This document shows, piece after piece, positions 33,852 through 44,177 of a DNA stretch of 64,000 bases. Numbering within the stretch: the first letter of the stretch is position 1; every line of letters begins with the position of its first letter. Both the position numbers and the translations under genes were made by a program. The notes under the pieces are model-generated. The model was not told the origin of the DNA, searched no databases, and was given only the letters and a program-made list of their open reading frames with translations. Source of the stretch: Aquila chrysaetos chrysaetos (taxonomy: Eukaryota > Chordata > Aves > Accipitriformes > Accipitridae); the NCBI RefSeq assembly GCF_900496995.4, contig NC_044019.1, positions 5,553,501-5,617,500 on the forward strand, in the 5' to 3' direction.

Positions 33852-34392
33852 TGTCCCAAAAATTGCAAGTGGCCCGTGTCAACCGAGGAGAAAGGCTAGA
33901 ACGCAAAGTATAGAATAAAAGGGTAGATATTTATTTGTGCACATGAGGTGTCCCAGCCAACTTGGGGCACTTCCAAATGTGGTTTTACACAGGATTCTTA
34001 TACCCTTCAAACATTCAGGTACAATATGACTTGACTAATCACTAACACACACACCCCACAGATTACTAATCATAGTAAAACTTTTGCAAAGCAGTGATAT
34101 TTCTGCAGCATTCTTGCTGCTTGCCTATGATCCAGATGTCCCTGGAGTCAGTCTTGCTAGAGTCACTTGTCTATGATGTCAGATGAATATTGGGAGGGTT
34201 TCAAATATGTGTCGGAGGGGCTGGGATGCTGGTTGTATATTGGTTGTCCTGGAGTATCCTTTCTCCTTCATGGACAGCTTTCACAAAGCAAAGTCCTTAT
34301 CTCCAGGGCCAGGCTGTCCTTTAGTTTGTTTTACTTAAGCTGACCAATACCAAGTCTCCAGGAAAATTCCACTACCTCATCATGTTATTACA
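33852..34392 (-). mobile_element. 5' LTR of the minus-strand ERV
   Basis: On the minus strand it begins TGTAATAACATGATGAGG and ends ...AATTTTTGGGACA (TG...CA), 541 bp. It includes AATAAAT about 80 bases before the end. A second LTR of the same family, on the + strand, lies at about 37800–38345. Shared words include GCATCCCAGCCCCTC, CATAGACAAGT and GACTCCAGGGACATCT. It is adjacent to the gag remnant, so the orientation is that of a 5' LTR. Confidence 0.82.
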
Positions 34393-35342
34393 GTGTATAA
34401 TACGAACTCATTATATTATATATATCGCTAAAAAAGTTAATACACTTTAATACTTTAAAGACTGGTTTGATATAATAGTTTCATGACATGCCTTATGGGT
34501 CCCACGAGCCAGCGCCCCAAAAAGCCAGTGACAGGGTGATGGAAAGCCATCTGGCAGAGGATCGGCCCCCCTCCCTTAGTCATTAGAATTGCTGCTGCAA
34601 ATCGGAAATCCCCCTGCAGTGCTCACAGGCATTTCAGTGGTCCCAGCAGAGCCGTCCCACAGCGTTTCATCTCACTCGCTCCTGCGAGGAGGTTTCTGCC
34701 CTCTTTCCCTGCCCTCCGGCAATCAGACCCCAATTCAAAGCTCAGCACGTGCTGCACAGCCACTGCACGCCTTGCTCCTGGCACCCCCAGGGTACCCGTC
34801 CTGCTGCTCAGTCCTCTAAGGATGCTCTGCCCTTCTTGTGCTTCCCCAAAAATGGGTGAAGAAGACAATGGCCACCACAACCTCAGTGGAAGCCTGGCTG
34901 CCTGTGCAAGCCCAGCAGATCCTCCGGCAGGCTATCCAGGGCTGGATTAGCCCTGAGGGGGGACAAAATTCCCCAAGGACAGAAAGAAGAGTGGGAAAGG
35001 GGTGCTGCAAGAGGGCAGGGGCACCTGAAGCCTCCAGCCCTCATTTCCAAGCCCAACATTAGCCCAGATCTGGCTGGAGCAGAGCTGGAGCCACGCTGGG
35101 AAGCACGGCACCTGCCCTCCATGCTGCCTTGTCTCTGGAGGAAGGAGCTGCGGTACTTTGCACAGGACCTGCACATGGTAGGGCACATCAGCATAAATCT
35201 GGGGCAGCCAGGGCCAACAGCAGCCCTGACACACCCACACCACGGGGACCAGCTATCACAAGGCTCCCCAAATCCCTCCGGATTCTGGGGGCTGCCTCTC
35301 CCTGTGCAGCCGAGCAGGCACCCACGTGCTCTCTCCTCACAG
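34393..35342. other. Spacer upstream of an unrecognised + strand gene fragment
   Basis: 34393–34560 is AT-rich and featureless. From about 34850 the + strand has protein-like frames: ATG at 34871 reading SVEAWLPVQAQQILRQAI, and RKELRYFAQDLHM near 35145. These could be earlier exons of the fragment at 35343–35619, but their splice sites are weak and I do not join them. Confidence 0.3.
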
Positions 35343-35619
35343 AACACCTTCTGCTTCAGCCGAGGGTGCTGCACCTTTTTTGCTATCCCTAACATCATCT
35401 TCGACGTCGGGCTCACCAAGAACTTCTGCCCCATCCACAACTGGCTTATGGAAGCTGCAGGCACGGGGTGAGCGAGCTGCCCAGGGTGGGAGCACACAAG
35501 GAGGGGAGGGGGCTCCTCCTTGACCCCCCGATGTTTTCTTCTTCTCCCTCTGCAGCTCTGCGGGGCCAGAGGAGACCTGTCCCTCCCACATCCCCCACAT
35601 CGCAGCACTCAAGTTCTAG
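35343..35619 (+). CDS. Unrecognised gene fragment, last two exons
   Basis: Exon a is 35343–35467, after acceptor CTCTCTCCTCACAG, and reads NTFCFSRGCCTFF then AIPNIIFDVGLTKNFC and PIHNWLMEA. Its donor is GGG|GTGAGC. Exon b is 35556–35619, after acceptor CTTCTCCCTCTGCAG, and reads SAGPEETCPSHIPHIAALKF then stop. The phase is kept across the 88-base intron, and both splice sites are strong, which is why I list it. Four cysteines in exon a suggest a folded, possibly secreted or membrane-linked piece, but I know no family for it. The 5' exons are not identified. It could be a fragment or a fortuitous set of signals. Confidence 0.33.
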
Positions 35620-35994
35620 GCCAGGGGTCTACTGGGTGCGGTGGCAGACCCTGCGCCCCAGGAGCTCCTGCCAAGCTCATGTCCAAGCACTGCAGAGCTC
35701 CGGGTCCCTCCAACGTCTCTTCCTCAGCCTCCTTCAGGCTCTGAGCATCTGACAGGGATGCTCCCCAGAGCCTGGCTGATCTGGGGTGCAAGGGAAGGGT
35801 CCCTGAAGCTCTTGCTAACTGCTGGCGTACCCCTCACAGTGGCAGATGCTGCAGGGCAGGACGCCCACCCGCTGCCCCGTGATGCTTCCCCACACCTGGG
35901 ACGGACCCCTGGCATGGCCCGACCGACGTTCCCCAGGTAGGGGAACACGAACGTCACGGAGCTTCACTTCCCTGACAGCAAGACCAGGACTGAC

Positions 35995-36126
35995 CTCTGG
36001 ACCATAGTAGTGAGTTCTGGATGTCAAGTCCACTATCAGGCCCGGCTCTTTGTTCTGCTCTTGGATTTTCTTAATGAGGTCACGAGGTAAACATCTCTCC
36101 TCCGGGTGAAGGTTCCGATTGCAGGT
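35995..36126 (-). CDS. DUSP11-like phosphatase exon (isolated)
   Basis: A 132-base exon (44 codons, phase 0 at both ends) flanked on the minus strand by acceptor TTATTTCCTCTCAG and donor CCAGAG|GTCAGT. It reads PEERCLPRDLIKKIQEQNK then EPGLIVDLTSRTHYYGPE. DUSP11, a nuclear RNA 5'-triphosphatase/dual-specificity phosphatase, has PEECFSPLDLFNKIREQNE and LGLIIDLTYTQRYYKPE at the matching exon, with the same boundary after YYKPE. The related mRNA-capping enzyme RNGTT is a more distant alternative. I searched both flanks for the next exon with the catalytic HCxxGxxR loop and did not find it in this window. A ~575-bp LTR lies upstream at 36524–37098. It is probably a fragment or an exon of a decayed copy. 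Confidence 0.68.
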
Positions 36127-36523
36127 CTGAGAGGAAATAATGTTGAACAGCAGGCATTAAATGCAGGTGTGCTGCAATAGGTTGATGGAGGAAGGAGGTC
36201 TGTGCTGCAGAACCTCCCAAAGATCATTCCTTCAAAGAGAAAGACACAGGCAAGGAGCAAAGGCAGACGCATACTGACATACAAGTTACACCAAGCCAAA
36301 CCAGAACATGCTCAGACCCTCACTGCTTTGGGACTGTTCAGCTGAGGGTTTCCCAGACTGACTGACAACTTGAGACTGGGGCAAAGCACTGCAGCATGAC
36401 AAACACTCCCAGAAACTGAAGTCCTTGTTTGGCGAAGGCTGTATCACAGGCCTTCAGCAAAAATGGAGGTGAACAAACAGCACTGCTCCCTGTCATAACC
36501 TCCGTGACCCCCACGGAGCTGAT

Positions 36524-37098
36524 TGTCGTGGTTTAACCCCAGCCAGTAACTGAGCACCACACAGCCGCTCACTTACTCCCCCTCAGCAGGATAGGAGAAG
36601 AGGATCAGAAGGGTAAAAGTGAGAAAACTCTTGCGTTGAGATAAAAACAGTTTAATAATTGAAATAAAATAATAACAATAATAAAATGTAATCAAAAGGA
36701 AAATAACAAAGAGAGAGATATAAACCCCAAGAAAGACAAGAGACGCAAATGAAAAGAATTGCTCACCACCAACTGACTGATGCCCAACCAGTCCCCCAGC
36801 AGTGGCACTCCACCAACCTTCCCCCTAGTTTTATTGCTGAGCATGATGTCATATGGTACAGAATATCCCTTTGGTCAGCCGGGGTCAGCTGTCCTCACTG
36901 TGTCCCTCCCAATGTCTTGTTCACCCCCAGCCTACTCGCTGGTGGAGTGGTACGAGGAGCAGAAAAGGCCTTGACGCTGTGTAAGCACTGCTCAGCAATA
37001 ACTCAAACATCCCTGCATTACCAACACTGTTTCCAGCACAAATACAAAACATAGCTACTGTCAAGAAAATTAACTCTAGCCCAGCCAAAACCAGCACA
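36524..37098 (-). mobile_element. Solo LTR, ~575 bp, minus strand
   Basis: On the minus strand it runs from TGTGCTGGTTTTGGCTGGGC to ...GGGGTTAAACCACGACA, a TG...CA element. The LTR at 57178–57762 is a full-length relative: both share AGAGTTAATTTTCTT, CAAAGGGATATTC, ATGACATCA, GGTGAGCAATT, TTATTATT tracts and GAGTGAGCGGCTGTGTGGTGCTCAGTT. No perfect target-site duplication is visible. Confidence 0.88.
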
Positions 37099-37544
37099 GT
37101 GACCCACAGCGTTTGTTTTAGGCATAACTGCTGCGCTCAAACCACTCCGGAGCAGAGCTCACCCTCGGCACACAGCGGCAGGGACCTCCAGGCATAGCCG
37201 GGTGGGCAGCTTGCGCACCCCGACCCCTCACAGCCTCCGCTCCTGAAATTTGGCTCTGACACTTCGTTCGTTGGGCTGCATGGCCTTAAGGCACCTTGCC
37301 GCACTGGTGGGGACTGCCCGCAGCATCTCTCCTGCCCTAACAGAGCCAGCCCGGACAGACCTCCTTGTATCCAGGCTGTCCAGGCAGTGCTGCCGGCACC
37401 AGAAAGCTGCCAACAACCCCCAGAAGCTGTTCCTTCTCACCCCCACGGCGTGACATGCTGGTCAAACAGCAGCAAACATGGTATACTCTTCTCGCTGCCC
37501 AGTTATAATCCACCTACCAAAAATAAACACCAAAATGACACCAG
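37099..37544. other. Spacer, nothing recognised
   Basis: Short open frames on both strands without a domain. Confidence 0.35.
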
Positions 37545-37735
37545 CATTGCCCCCCAGTACCTGTATCCTAACCCTGTCCTTGTACCAACACCCCTGGTAC
37601 CACCATCTTTACCCCATCCTGCTACTGACATCCCCACTACCAGCATCCCCAGTACTGTCATCCCCAGTAACAGCATCTCCACACCACGCTGCTACCATTA
37701 TCCCCACTACCAGCATGCCCCATCCTACTATGAGC
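37545..37735. repeat. Short C/A-rich degenerate repeat
   Basis: Words like CCCCACTACCAGCATC, CCCCAGTACTG and CCCCAGTAACAGCATC recur about ten times at irregular spacing. The Pro/Thr/Ser-rich ORF across it follows from the repeat. Confidence 0.6.
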
Positions 37736-37799
37736 AATCCCCACAAGTACCTCCTAGGGTTCCGATATGAAAATCTCATTCCCTAACTATTGTACCAAT

Positions 37800-38345
37800 T
37801 AGTCTTTATAGTATGCAACTGCATAAACTTTCTTACGATAGATAGAGATATACATATGGTTTATATTGTATACTGCGTAGTTGTGGTTCAGTCAGCATTA
37901 CTAAAGGACCCCAGCTCATTGCAAGGAGAAGGACAGCCCTCACCCTGAAGAAGAAAGGATACCCCTGGACTACCCAGATCACGCCGGCATCCCAGCCCCT
38001 CTGACACCTCTGCGAAACCCTCCCCTTATCTGGCATCATAGACAAGTAACACCAGCAAGACCGACTCCAGGGACATCTAGATCAAGAAAGAAGCAGATGG
38101 ATGATGACACCACAGAATTAGAATTGCTTTGTAAAACAGCAGCCTCTGTGTGTGTGTGTTAAGTAGCGATTGGTCAAATCATGTTGTACCTGTACTTTCA
38201 CCACGTGTGAAAACGCGTTGGGGGTGTCCCAGTTTGAATGGGACAGCTCATGTGCATGAATAAAAGAATTCCTCTTGTAATTCTGTACTTTGAGTCCCAG
38301 CCTCTCTCTGCAGTCAGCACAGGCCAGGTGCCAAATTTTCATGAC
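37800..38345 (+). mobile_element. LTR (+) of the same family as the ERV 5' LTR
   Basis: Homologous to the reverse complement of 33852–34392 over most of its length. Shared order: AGGATAC..C, GCATCCCAGCCCCTCTGACAC, GAAACCCTCCCC, CATAGACAAGTAACACCAGCAAG, GACTCCAGGGACATCTAGAT, GATTGGTCAAATCATGTTGTACCTG, CATGTGCATGAATAAAAGAATTC, and the end ...AAATTTTCATGACA. The 5' end is approximate. It sits immediately upstream of, and in the same direction as, the ORF that starts at 38615, and its U3 has a CCAAT-like GATTGGT. Confidence 0.8.
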
Positions 38346-38614
38346 AGCTCCCCACCATAGCCACACAGTACCGGTGCCAGCACCGGTTCCACCACAGATG
38401 GGAGCGGAGAGAGGGAGGACAAAACCAACCCAAAACCCAACGCTATGGGGATGGACCCCCCCAAACCCTATTTACCCCAAACAAACCCCACACTGACCAA
38501 CTGCCACGGCAGGTACAGCAGCAGGCTCCTGGTGCTCCGGCACTCCGTGTAACCCCGCAGCCGGCTCTGCCAGCCAATATCTCACCCGTCGCCCCTCTTC
38601 ACTTCCCCCAACAG

Positions 38615-39228
38615 AGAGGTTCCCTCTGCAGCTGCCAACAGCGTCGGAGGTGCCTGGCACAAGCTTCACTGCCCCAGCCATGCCACTGCCGGTCACTGCC
38701 TGCATGCTGTCCTCTGCCCCGGCGCTGCTGGTGTCCTCTGAGCCTGCCCAGTTCCACCTCATCACCTACCAGCTGGCGCAGGCCAGCATCTGGCAGGGGG
38801 TCCCGGGACCCCTGGGAGCCCCAGGGCAGCTGGTGCAGCTCCCCCCCCCCCACGGCTGCTCCCTGTCCCCCTGCCTACGGCTGGGGACAGCATGCTGGGA
38901 TGGGGAAGCTGGTGCCCAACCAGCCGATGGGGCTGGGGCCATGGGCCACGGGGAGCCCCTGTACCCCATGAGCTCCTATGTGCTGTACATCCCTGCCTGC
39001 CCCAGCCCCCTGCCACCCTGCCGCCCCACGGCTCAGCATTGGGCGCCGTGCTCCCCTGTGCTCCACACCCTGATCAGCAGTGCCAAGAAGCCGTTGGAGG
39101 CCTCCAACAAGGACGTGGCAGACATTGAGGACAGCATACCCACCACCAGCCCTGACAGAACCATGACGAAGCCCAAAGGTGAGTTTTGGGGGGTAGCAGA
39201 GCCCCAGCTTGACCACGTTTCTCCATGA
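38615..39228 (+). CDS. Unrecognised ORF, first part of the LPDLSEY-repeat gene
   Basis: Opens after a good acceptor (CTTCACTTCCCCCAACAG|AG) and reads through QLPTASEVPGTSFTAPAMP, EPAQFHLITYQLAQAS, YPMSSYVLYIP and KKPLEASNKDVADIEDSIP to a possible donor CCCAAAG|GTGAGT at 39179 or a stop at 39228. It is Pro/Ala-rich and I recognise no domain. The repeat-rich frame starts only about 20 bases after the donor, far too short for a vertebrate intron. Either a frameshift joins the two parts or the true intron ends elsewhere. DVADIEDSIPTTSP resembles the GDSEDTVPDVPNIP part of the following repeat, which supports one gene. A start codon has not been identified; it probably lies in an upstream exon. 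Confidence 0.4.
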
Positions 39229-40825
39229 GCTCCCTGACTTCTCCAAGTATGTGGCAGAGGAAGGCTGCCCCAAGGAGGGAGTGGTGGGGCTGGGGGACAG
39301 TGAAGACACCGTCCCCGATGTCCCCAACATCCCCAACTTGACCACCTACCTCAACAAGCTTCCTGACCTCTCCGAGTACAGGGCAGAGGGCCTCAGCCCC
39401 AAAGAGCGAGTGGCCATGGCGGGGCTGGGGGACAGTGAAGACACCGTCCCCGATGTCCCCAACATCCCCAACTTGACCACCTACCTCAACAAGCTCCCTG
39501 ACCTCTCCGAATACAGGGCAGAGGGCCTCAGCCCCAAAGAGCGAGTGGCCATGGCGGGGCTGGGGGACAGTGAGGTCATGGTTGATTATGTCCCCAACTT
39601 GACTGCCTTCCTCAACCAGCTCCATGACCTCTCCGAGTATGTGACAGAAGGTGGCTGCCCCATGGAGCAAGCAGTGGTGGTGGGGTTGGGGGATGGCGAG
39701 GACACCATCCCTGATGTCCTTTATGCCCCCAACAGCCTCGCCAGCACCACTTTCCTCAACAAGATCCACAGCTTCTTGGAGTACGTGGTGGAGGGCGACA
39801 GCCCTGAGGACCAAGAAGTGGTGTATAGCAAGAACACCATCTTGACTGCCAATGTCCCTACCTTGACCACCATCCTTGATGACCTCCCTGACCTCTCAGA
39901 GTATGTGGCAGAGAGCAGCTGCCCCAAGGAGCAAGTGGCAGTGAGGCTGAGGGATGGCAAGGACACTGTCCCCAATGTCCCCAACTTGACCACCTACCTC
40001 AACAAGCTCCCCGACCTCTTGGAGTACAGGGCAGAGGGAGGTTGCAACAAGGAGCAAGTGTTGGCAGTCATGTTGGTGGATGGCAAAAACACCTTTCCCG
40101 ATGTCCCTGACAGCCTCGCCAGCACCGCCTTCTTCAATGAGGTTCCTGACTTGGAGTACAGGCATGGAGGGCAACTGCCCCGAGGACCATGTGGTGGCGG
40201 TGATGCTGGGGGATGCTGACCCCTTTTGGAGGTGGAGGGTGGTGACATCCCCCTTGCTGGACCCCAAGAGGAAGGAGGGTGGCGTGGCGGTGGTCCTCCC
40301 CACCTGGCTGTCAGTGAGTCCCCTGAAGACTTCTGAGAAGAGTCCTGAGGAGACTTCAGAGGACAGTACTGTGGAGAGTCCTGTGAAGGGTCCTCTGGAG
40401 ATTCCCCTGAAGGGTCCTTTGGAGAGTCCCCTGCTGAGCCCTCTGCGGATCCCACTGCTGAGTCCCCTGGCCGGGCCCCTGACTGCCCCCACTGTCATCC
40501 ACCCCACATGACTCAACTGGTGGAGGAGGCATTGCAGAGGCAACCCCAGGTGGTTTTGACCCACTTGCTGCTGCACCTGGGCATTGTCTCCTGCCTGGTG
40601 ATGTCCAGATTGGACAAGGTGGGCGGCAAGCAGCCCAAGCACCCTGCACTGGCTGGCACCCCCAAGATACAAAAGACCTCCCCACGGGACAACATCCCAC
40701 CAAAGAAGAAGAAGATGGTGATGTGCTGGATGGCAAAACACTCGAAAACCCTGTGGGAGGGGAATTTGGATGGGGAAGGCGCAGCGGTGGGCAGAAACGG
40801 GAAGCAGCAAGCGGAGAGCATCTGA
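39200..40825 (+). CDS. Unrecognised protein with tandem LPDLSEY repeats, frame-shifted
   Basis: A + strand frame (39200–40219) encodes about seven repeats of 40–45 aa with the form NLTTYLNKLPDLSEYRAEG, P(K/E)E(R/Q)VAV, GLGDSEDTVPDVPNIP. Two central copies (starting about 39330 and 39465) are almost identical at a 135-base spacing; the others are diverged. Near 40160 a one-base shift is needed to continue the last repeat as MEGNCPEDHVVAVMLGDADP (frame to 40511), which then runs into a Ser/Pro/Leu-rich stretch. Another shift leads to a third segment (40508–40825) reading TQLVEEALQRQPQVVLTHLL and a Lys-rich PPKKKKM, then stop. The alternating acidic/leucine LPDLSEY units could be a repeated docking or activation motif. 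That is a guess; no family is recognised. Frameshifts may be decay or assembly error. Confidence 0.42.
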
Positions 40826-41046
40826 CGACAATGTGCCCAACAAGCGACCTAGAACCTGGGGGGACAGCCGGGGCCAAAAGTGCCCCATGCCACCCCCCAA
40901 CCCCCCCCCCCCAACCACTGTTGATCAAGAACGGTCCAGCATCATCCCCCCTAGCACCCATGCACAGAGAAGATCCAGGGGCAGAGACCTGCACCCACCC
41001 ACTCCGGCCCCAGCCCTCTCCCATATCCCTATTTATTGCTTAATTC

Positions 41047-41052
41047 ATTAAA
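41047..41052 (+). promoter_or_regulatory. Candidate polyadenylation signal of the LPDLSEY gene
   Basis: ATTAAA about 220 bases after the last stop, in a drop from GC-rich to AT-rich sequence. Confidence 0.35.
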
Positions 41053-41059
41053 AGTTTGG

Positions 41060-42200
41060 TGTTCGTTTCACAGTGCCTCTGCCTCTGCCATCACAGTGGT
41101 CATTCACGTAGCAGGAAGGGGGAGGTTTAACGCAGCCCCTGACGCATGCGTACATCTGACCCACTTCTTCACCCCAGTATATGAGGAGCACCTAATGATT
41201 CTGGATGGAGATGTTTAATCAGAACCTTAATTCCTGGAATCAGGGTAAATGAACTAGAAAGAGCTTTTAAAAATCTACCGTGGAAGCCATAGACAATCGC
41301 ACAGTAGATGCCACTTAAGCCTTGCAACACGAAATTTGAGGAAATCCCTAATAAGAACATTGCTTCGGGGTTCAACGGACTCACATAGACCAGATTAAAT
41401 GCTCAGAGCTACCAACACAGAACAGGGAAATGAAGAGGCTATTATATAAAGTAATATTTGCACCAGGAAAAAACACATGTACAAGATCTAATGGAGCAAA
41501 AATTCAGCCTTTTCATGATTATCACAACTGTGATGTTTCCTTCAGAAAAAGATGGGAATGAGGGAAAAGAAACCTACCTAGGTTGAAGGTAGAGCATGAC
41601 CAGTTAATAAATGACCAGGAATGACTCGGTCCAGAGCGGGCAGGAAGGACATCCCAGGATTAGGATGAATTTTACTTCTGATGAAACAGCATCAAGACCC
41701 TGGCAGTGTGAAGGCTACAGAAGACTACTGAGAAGACTGCAGTCCCAAGCTTTTTGTGGGACCATTATCATGCAATGGGCTTTACCTTGGCAAAGCAACA
41801 GCAAACCAAACATTTCCACCTGAGCACCCGAAATACAATGATGTCACGACCCCAAGGGTCTCAAGTCTGTAAGACTCGGAAAGACTTAGCTGAGAAAATA
41901 ATGAGTCCAACTGAACAGTATCTCCAGGACACAGAGTTCCATGGTCTGAGCACAGCACTATGCTGTAAGCTTGACTTACTGAACCTCTACTTTTCCACCC
42001 AAATGATAGTGATCTCCATAGAGATAAAGCTGCTTTAGCCAGTTACCCTCCAAAGCCCTTACATTTGTAAATCCAGATGAACAGGAAGGCTCTTCTGCAG
42101 ATAGCCACAGCAAGCAGAAAGGCAATCATTTGTTAAATCCCTCTGGAAACGCATACCAGCAGAAAACAGAATCCTTACCGGACTGTTGGCAAAACTCCTC
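41060..42200. other. Intergenic, nothing recognised
   Basis: I see no coding exon or named repeat. Part of the right end may be the undefined start of the LTR that ends at 43024. Confidence 0.35.
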
Positions 42201-43024
42201 ACAACTCCAGGCCAGGGGGTACATCAGCAACTGTGGTGGTGTGCTCCCCGCCGCCAATCTGACCTGTATTTCCCATAACCCTGCTCAAGTGATAACCACC
42301 AGTGGCAGTTGTAATGGATGCATCTGGTCATGATGGCTGCATCTGTCTCAAAGTGGATTTGAGGGAAACAGATAACACCACAATAGCCAAGGGCTAATTT
42401 AGAGCAATGCACCCACCTAACCACAGTGCTGATCAACATCCGACTCAAGCCAAATTTGGAAGAAGCTAATGTCTGTAGTTGGTATGCAAATATGACTATG
42501 AGTCAATTACCTTACTCCATAAATAGTGGACAGCCCAGGGCCTGTTGAGCATTCCTGCATGGCAGCGGGCTGCACACAAGGATGTCCCCTTGAGTAGGGA
42601 CACCTCTCAAGGTTACTCCTTGGGGCTGACATTCCTTGCCACAACAGATTCTTGGTAAGTGATTAATAGCATGCTAAACATTGGAATCTTAGCTGAGTGA
42701 TGGAAAGGATTGATTGCGCACATATAATCCTTTAGACATAACCCTTAACCAAGTCTGGGACTAAGTCTGGATCCAGCCGCACCTAAACTCCCCTCTAAGG
42801 AGGAGCTTAGATTGCAAGAGGGTCCTTTCTGAACCTCATGACTCAATGGGAGGGTCTCCCTGACAGTCTTGTCTGACCCTGTCCTCTATGCAGTAAGTAT
42901 CAAGTGAACCTTGCCATTGAATCTTGTTAAACCACTGTTGCATTTACTTAAATCACTGTTTTATATCAATAAACATATTGCTACTTCTCTCTTACAAGTG
43001 AAGTGCGTCACTCCATCCGCCACA
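42200..43024 (+). mobile_element. LTR, + strand, inverted partner of the next
   Basis: Shares with the reverse complement of 43271–44177: a TATA-like ATAAATA, CCCCTTGAG(T/C)AGGGACA(C/T)CTCTCAAGGTTA, ACCAAGTCTG(G/A)GACTAAG, TCTGAACCTC(A/G)TGACTCAA(T/C)GGGAGGGTCT, ACCTTGCCAT and TTGTTAAACCACTGTT. It ends ...ACTCCATCCGCCACA at 43024, after ATCAATAAACATATTGC. The start is estimated. Confidence 0.72.
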
Positions 43025-43270
43025 GCAATACATCCACACCTTTGACATTTGGGCTCCAAAACAAAGATGGAGCCATTCTGTCCATTCTGTCACATCCTCT
43101 GAGCTTAAACTGTTGGCAGGACCTGGCTCATCCTGGGACTCAGTACCACTCAAGCACATGACCTGTAGTCCAGAAGTACCCCTGAAAAGACCTTGATGGC
43201 CTGCATTAATGTACCGGCATATACTTGAGATGCAAACACTGCCAAGTCATCTCTTATTTGCATCAGGTAC

Positions 43271-44177
43271 TGTCATGGATGAGTGGAATGCACCTCACTC
43301 AAAAAAGGAAAGTGGCAATATGTTTTGTTGAAGTAAAATAATAATTTGACAGAGTTTAATAAGTTTGATGGAATTTAACAAAGTTTTAACAGTGGTTTGA
43401 CAAGGTTCAATAAGTTTGATGGCAAGGTCCACCTTATTAATTACTCCATGGAAGCAACATACAAAGGAAAATTGAGTCAAAATAATTCACACAGAGACTG
43501 GAGATGCAAAGAGTAAGGAAGACCCTCCCGTTGAGTCACGAGGTTCAGAGTGGACCCCCTTGCTTCCTAAACTCCTTCTGGAGCCTAGGTGCAGCTAGAT
43601 CTAATCTTAGTCTCAGACTTGGTCAACGGTTTAAGTCTAATGGAATTATCCATACAATGTTTATAGTATTTGAATAGCTACATGGATTAGTAATGTTTCA
43701 TAGTATTAATACAGCATGCCATCAGTCTCTTACCGAGCATCTGTTGCGGGTAAGTGATCTCTCCGCCTTGGGTAAGGAAGGATCTCTCAATCTCAGGTAA
43801 GGAATCTCTAACCTTGAGAGATGTCCCTGCTCAAGGGGAGAGTCATCTCATGTGCAGTCCAGCTGCAATTCAGGGACAGCTCAAATCGGGCCCATCCGGA
43901 CGGTAATATTTATAGGATGAAGTAGTTGGCTGCTAGTCAATAGTATAGACAAGACAGACGTCTTTGTTTTAGCTCTGATATCTTGTTCTGTACTTTGGTT
44001 ATCTTGCACTCTGGGGTTTCAAAACCGCCTTTCAAAATATTTTTCAAGACACCTTCACTCTCTTGTACTTGAGCCGCGGGCTTTCCAGCTCACAAGTTCA
44101 CCCCAAGGACATGAAGCCTGTTGCTCTTTAGTCAGCCTGAACCAAAGTATGGCTAGGAGTCAAGTGTATCCATCACA
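43271..44177 (-). mobile_element. LTR, minus strand, ~907 bp
   Basis: On the minus strand it starts TGTGATGGATACACTTGACTCC and ends ...CCACTCATCCATGACA. A TATA-like CCTATAAATATTACC lies about 265 bases in. The flanks GGTAC (left) and GATAC (right) could be an imperfect 5-bp target-site duplication. It faces the related LTR that ends at 43024, 246 bases away, with no retroviral genes between them. Confidence 0.78.
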
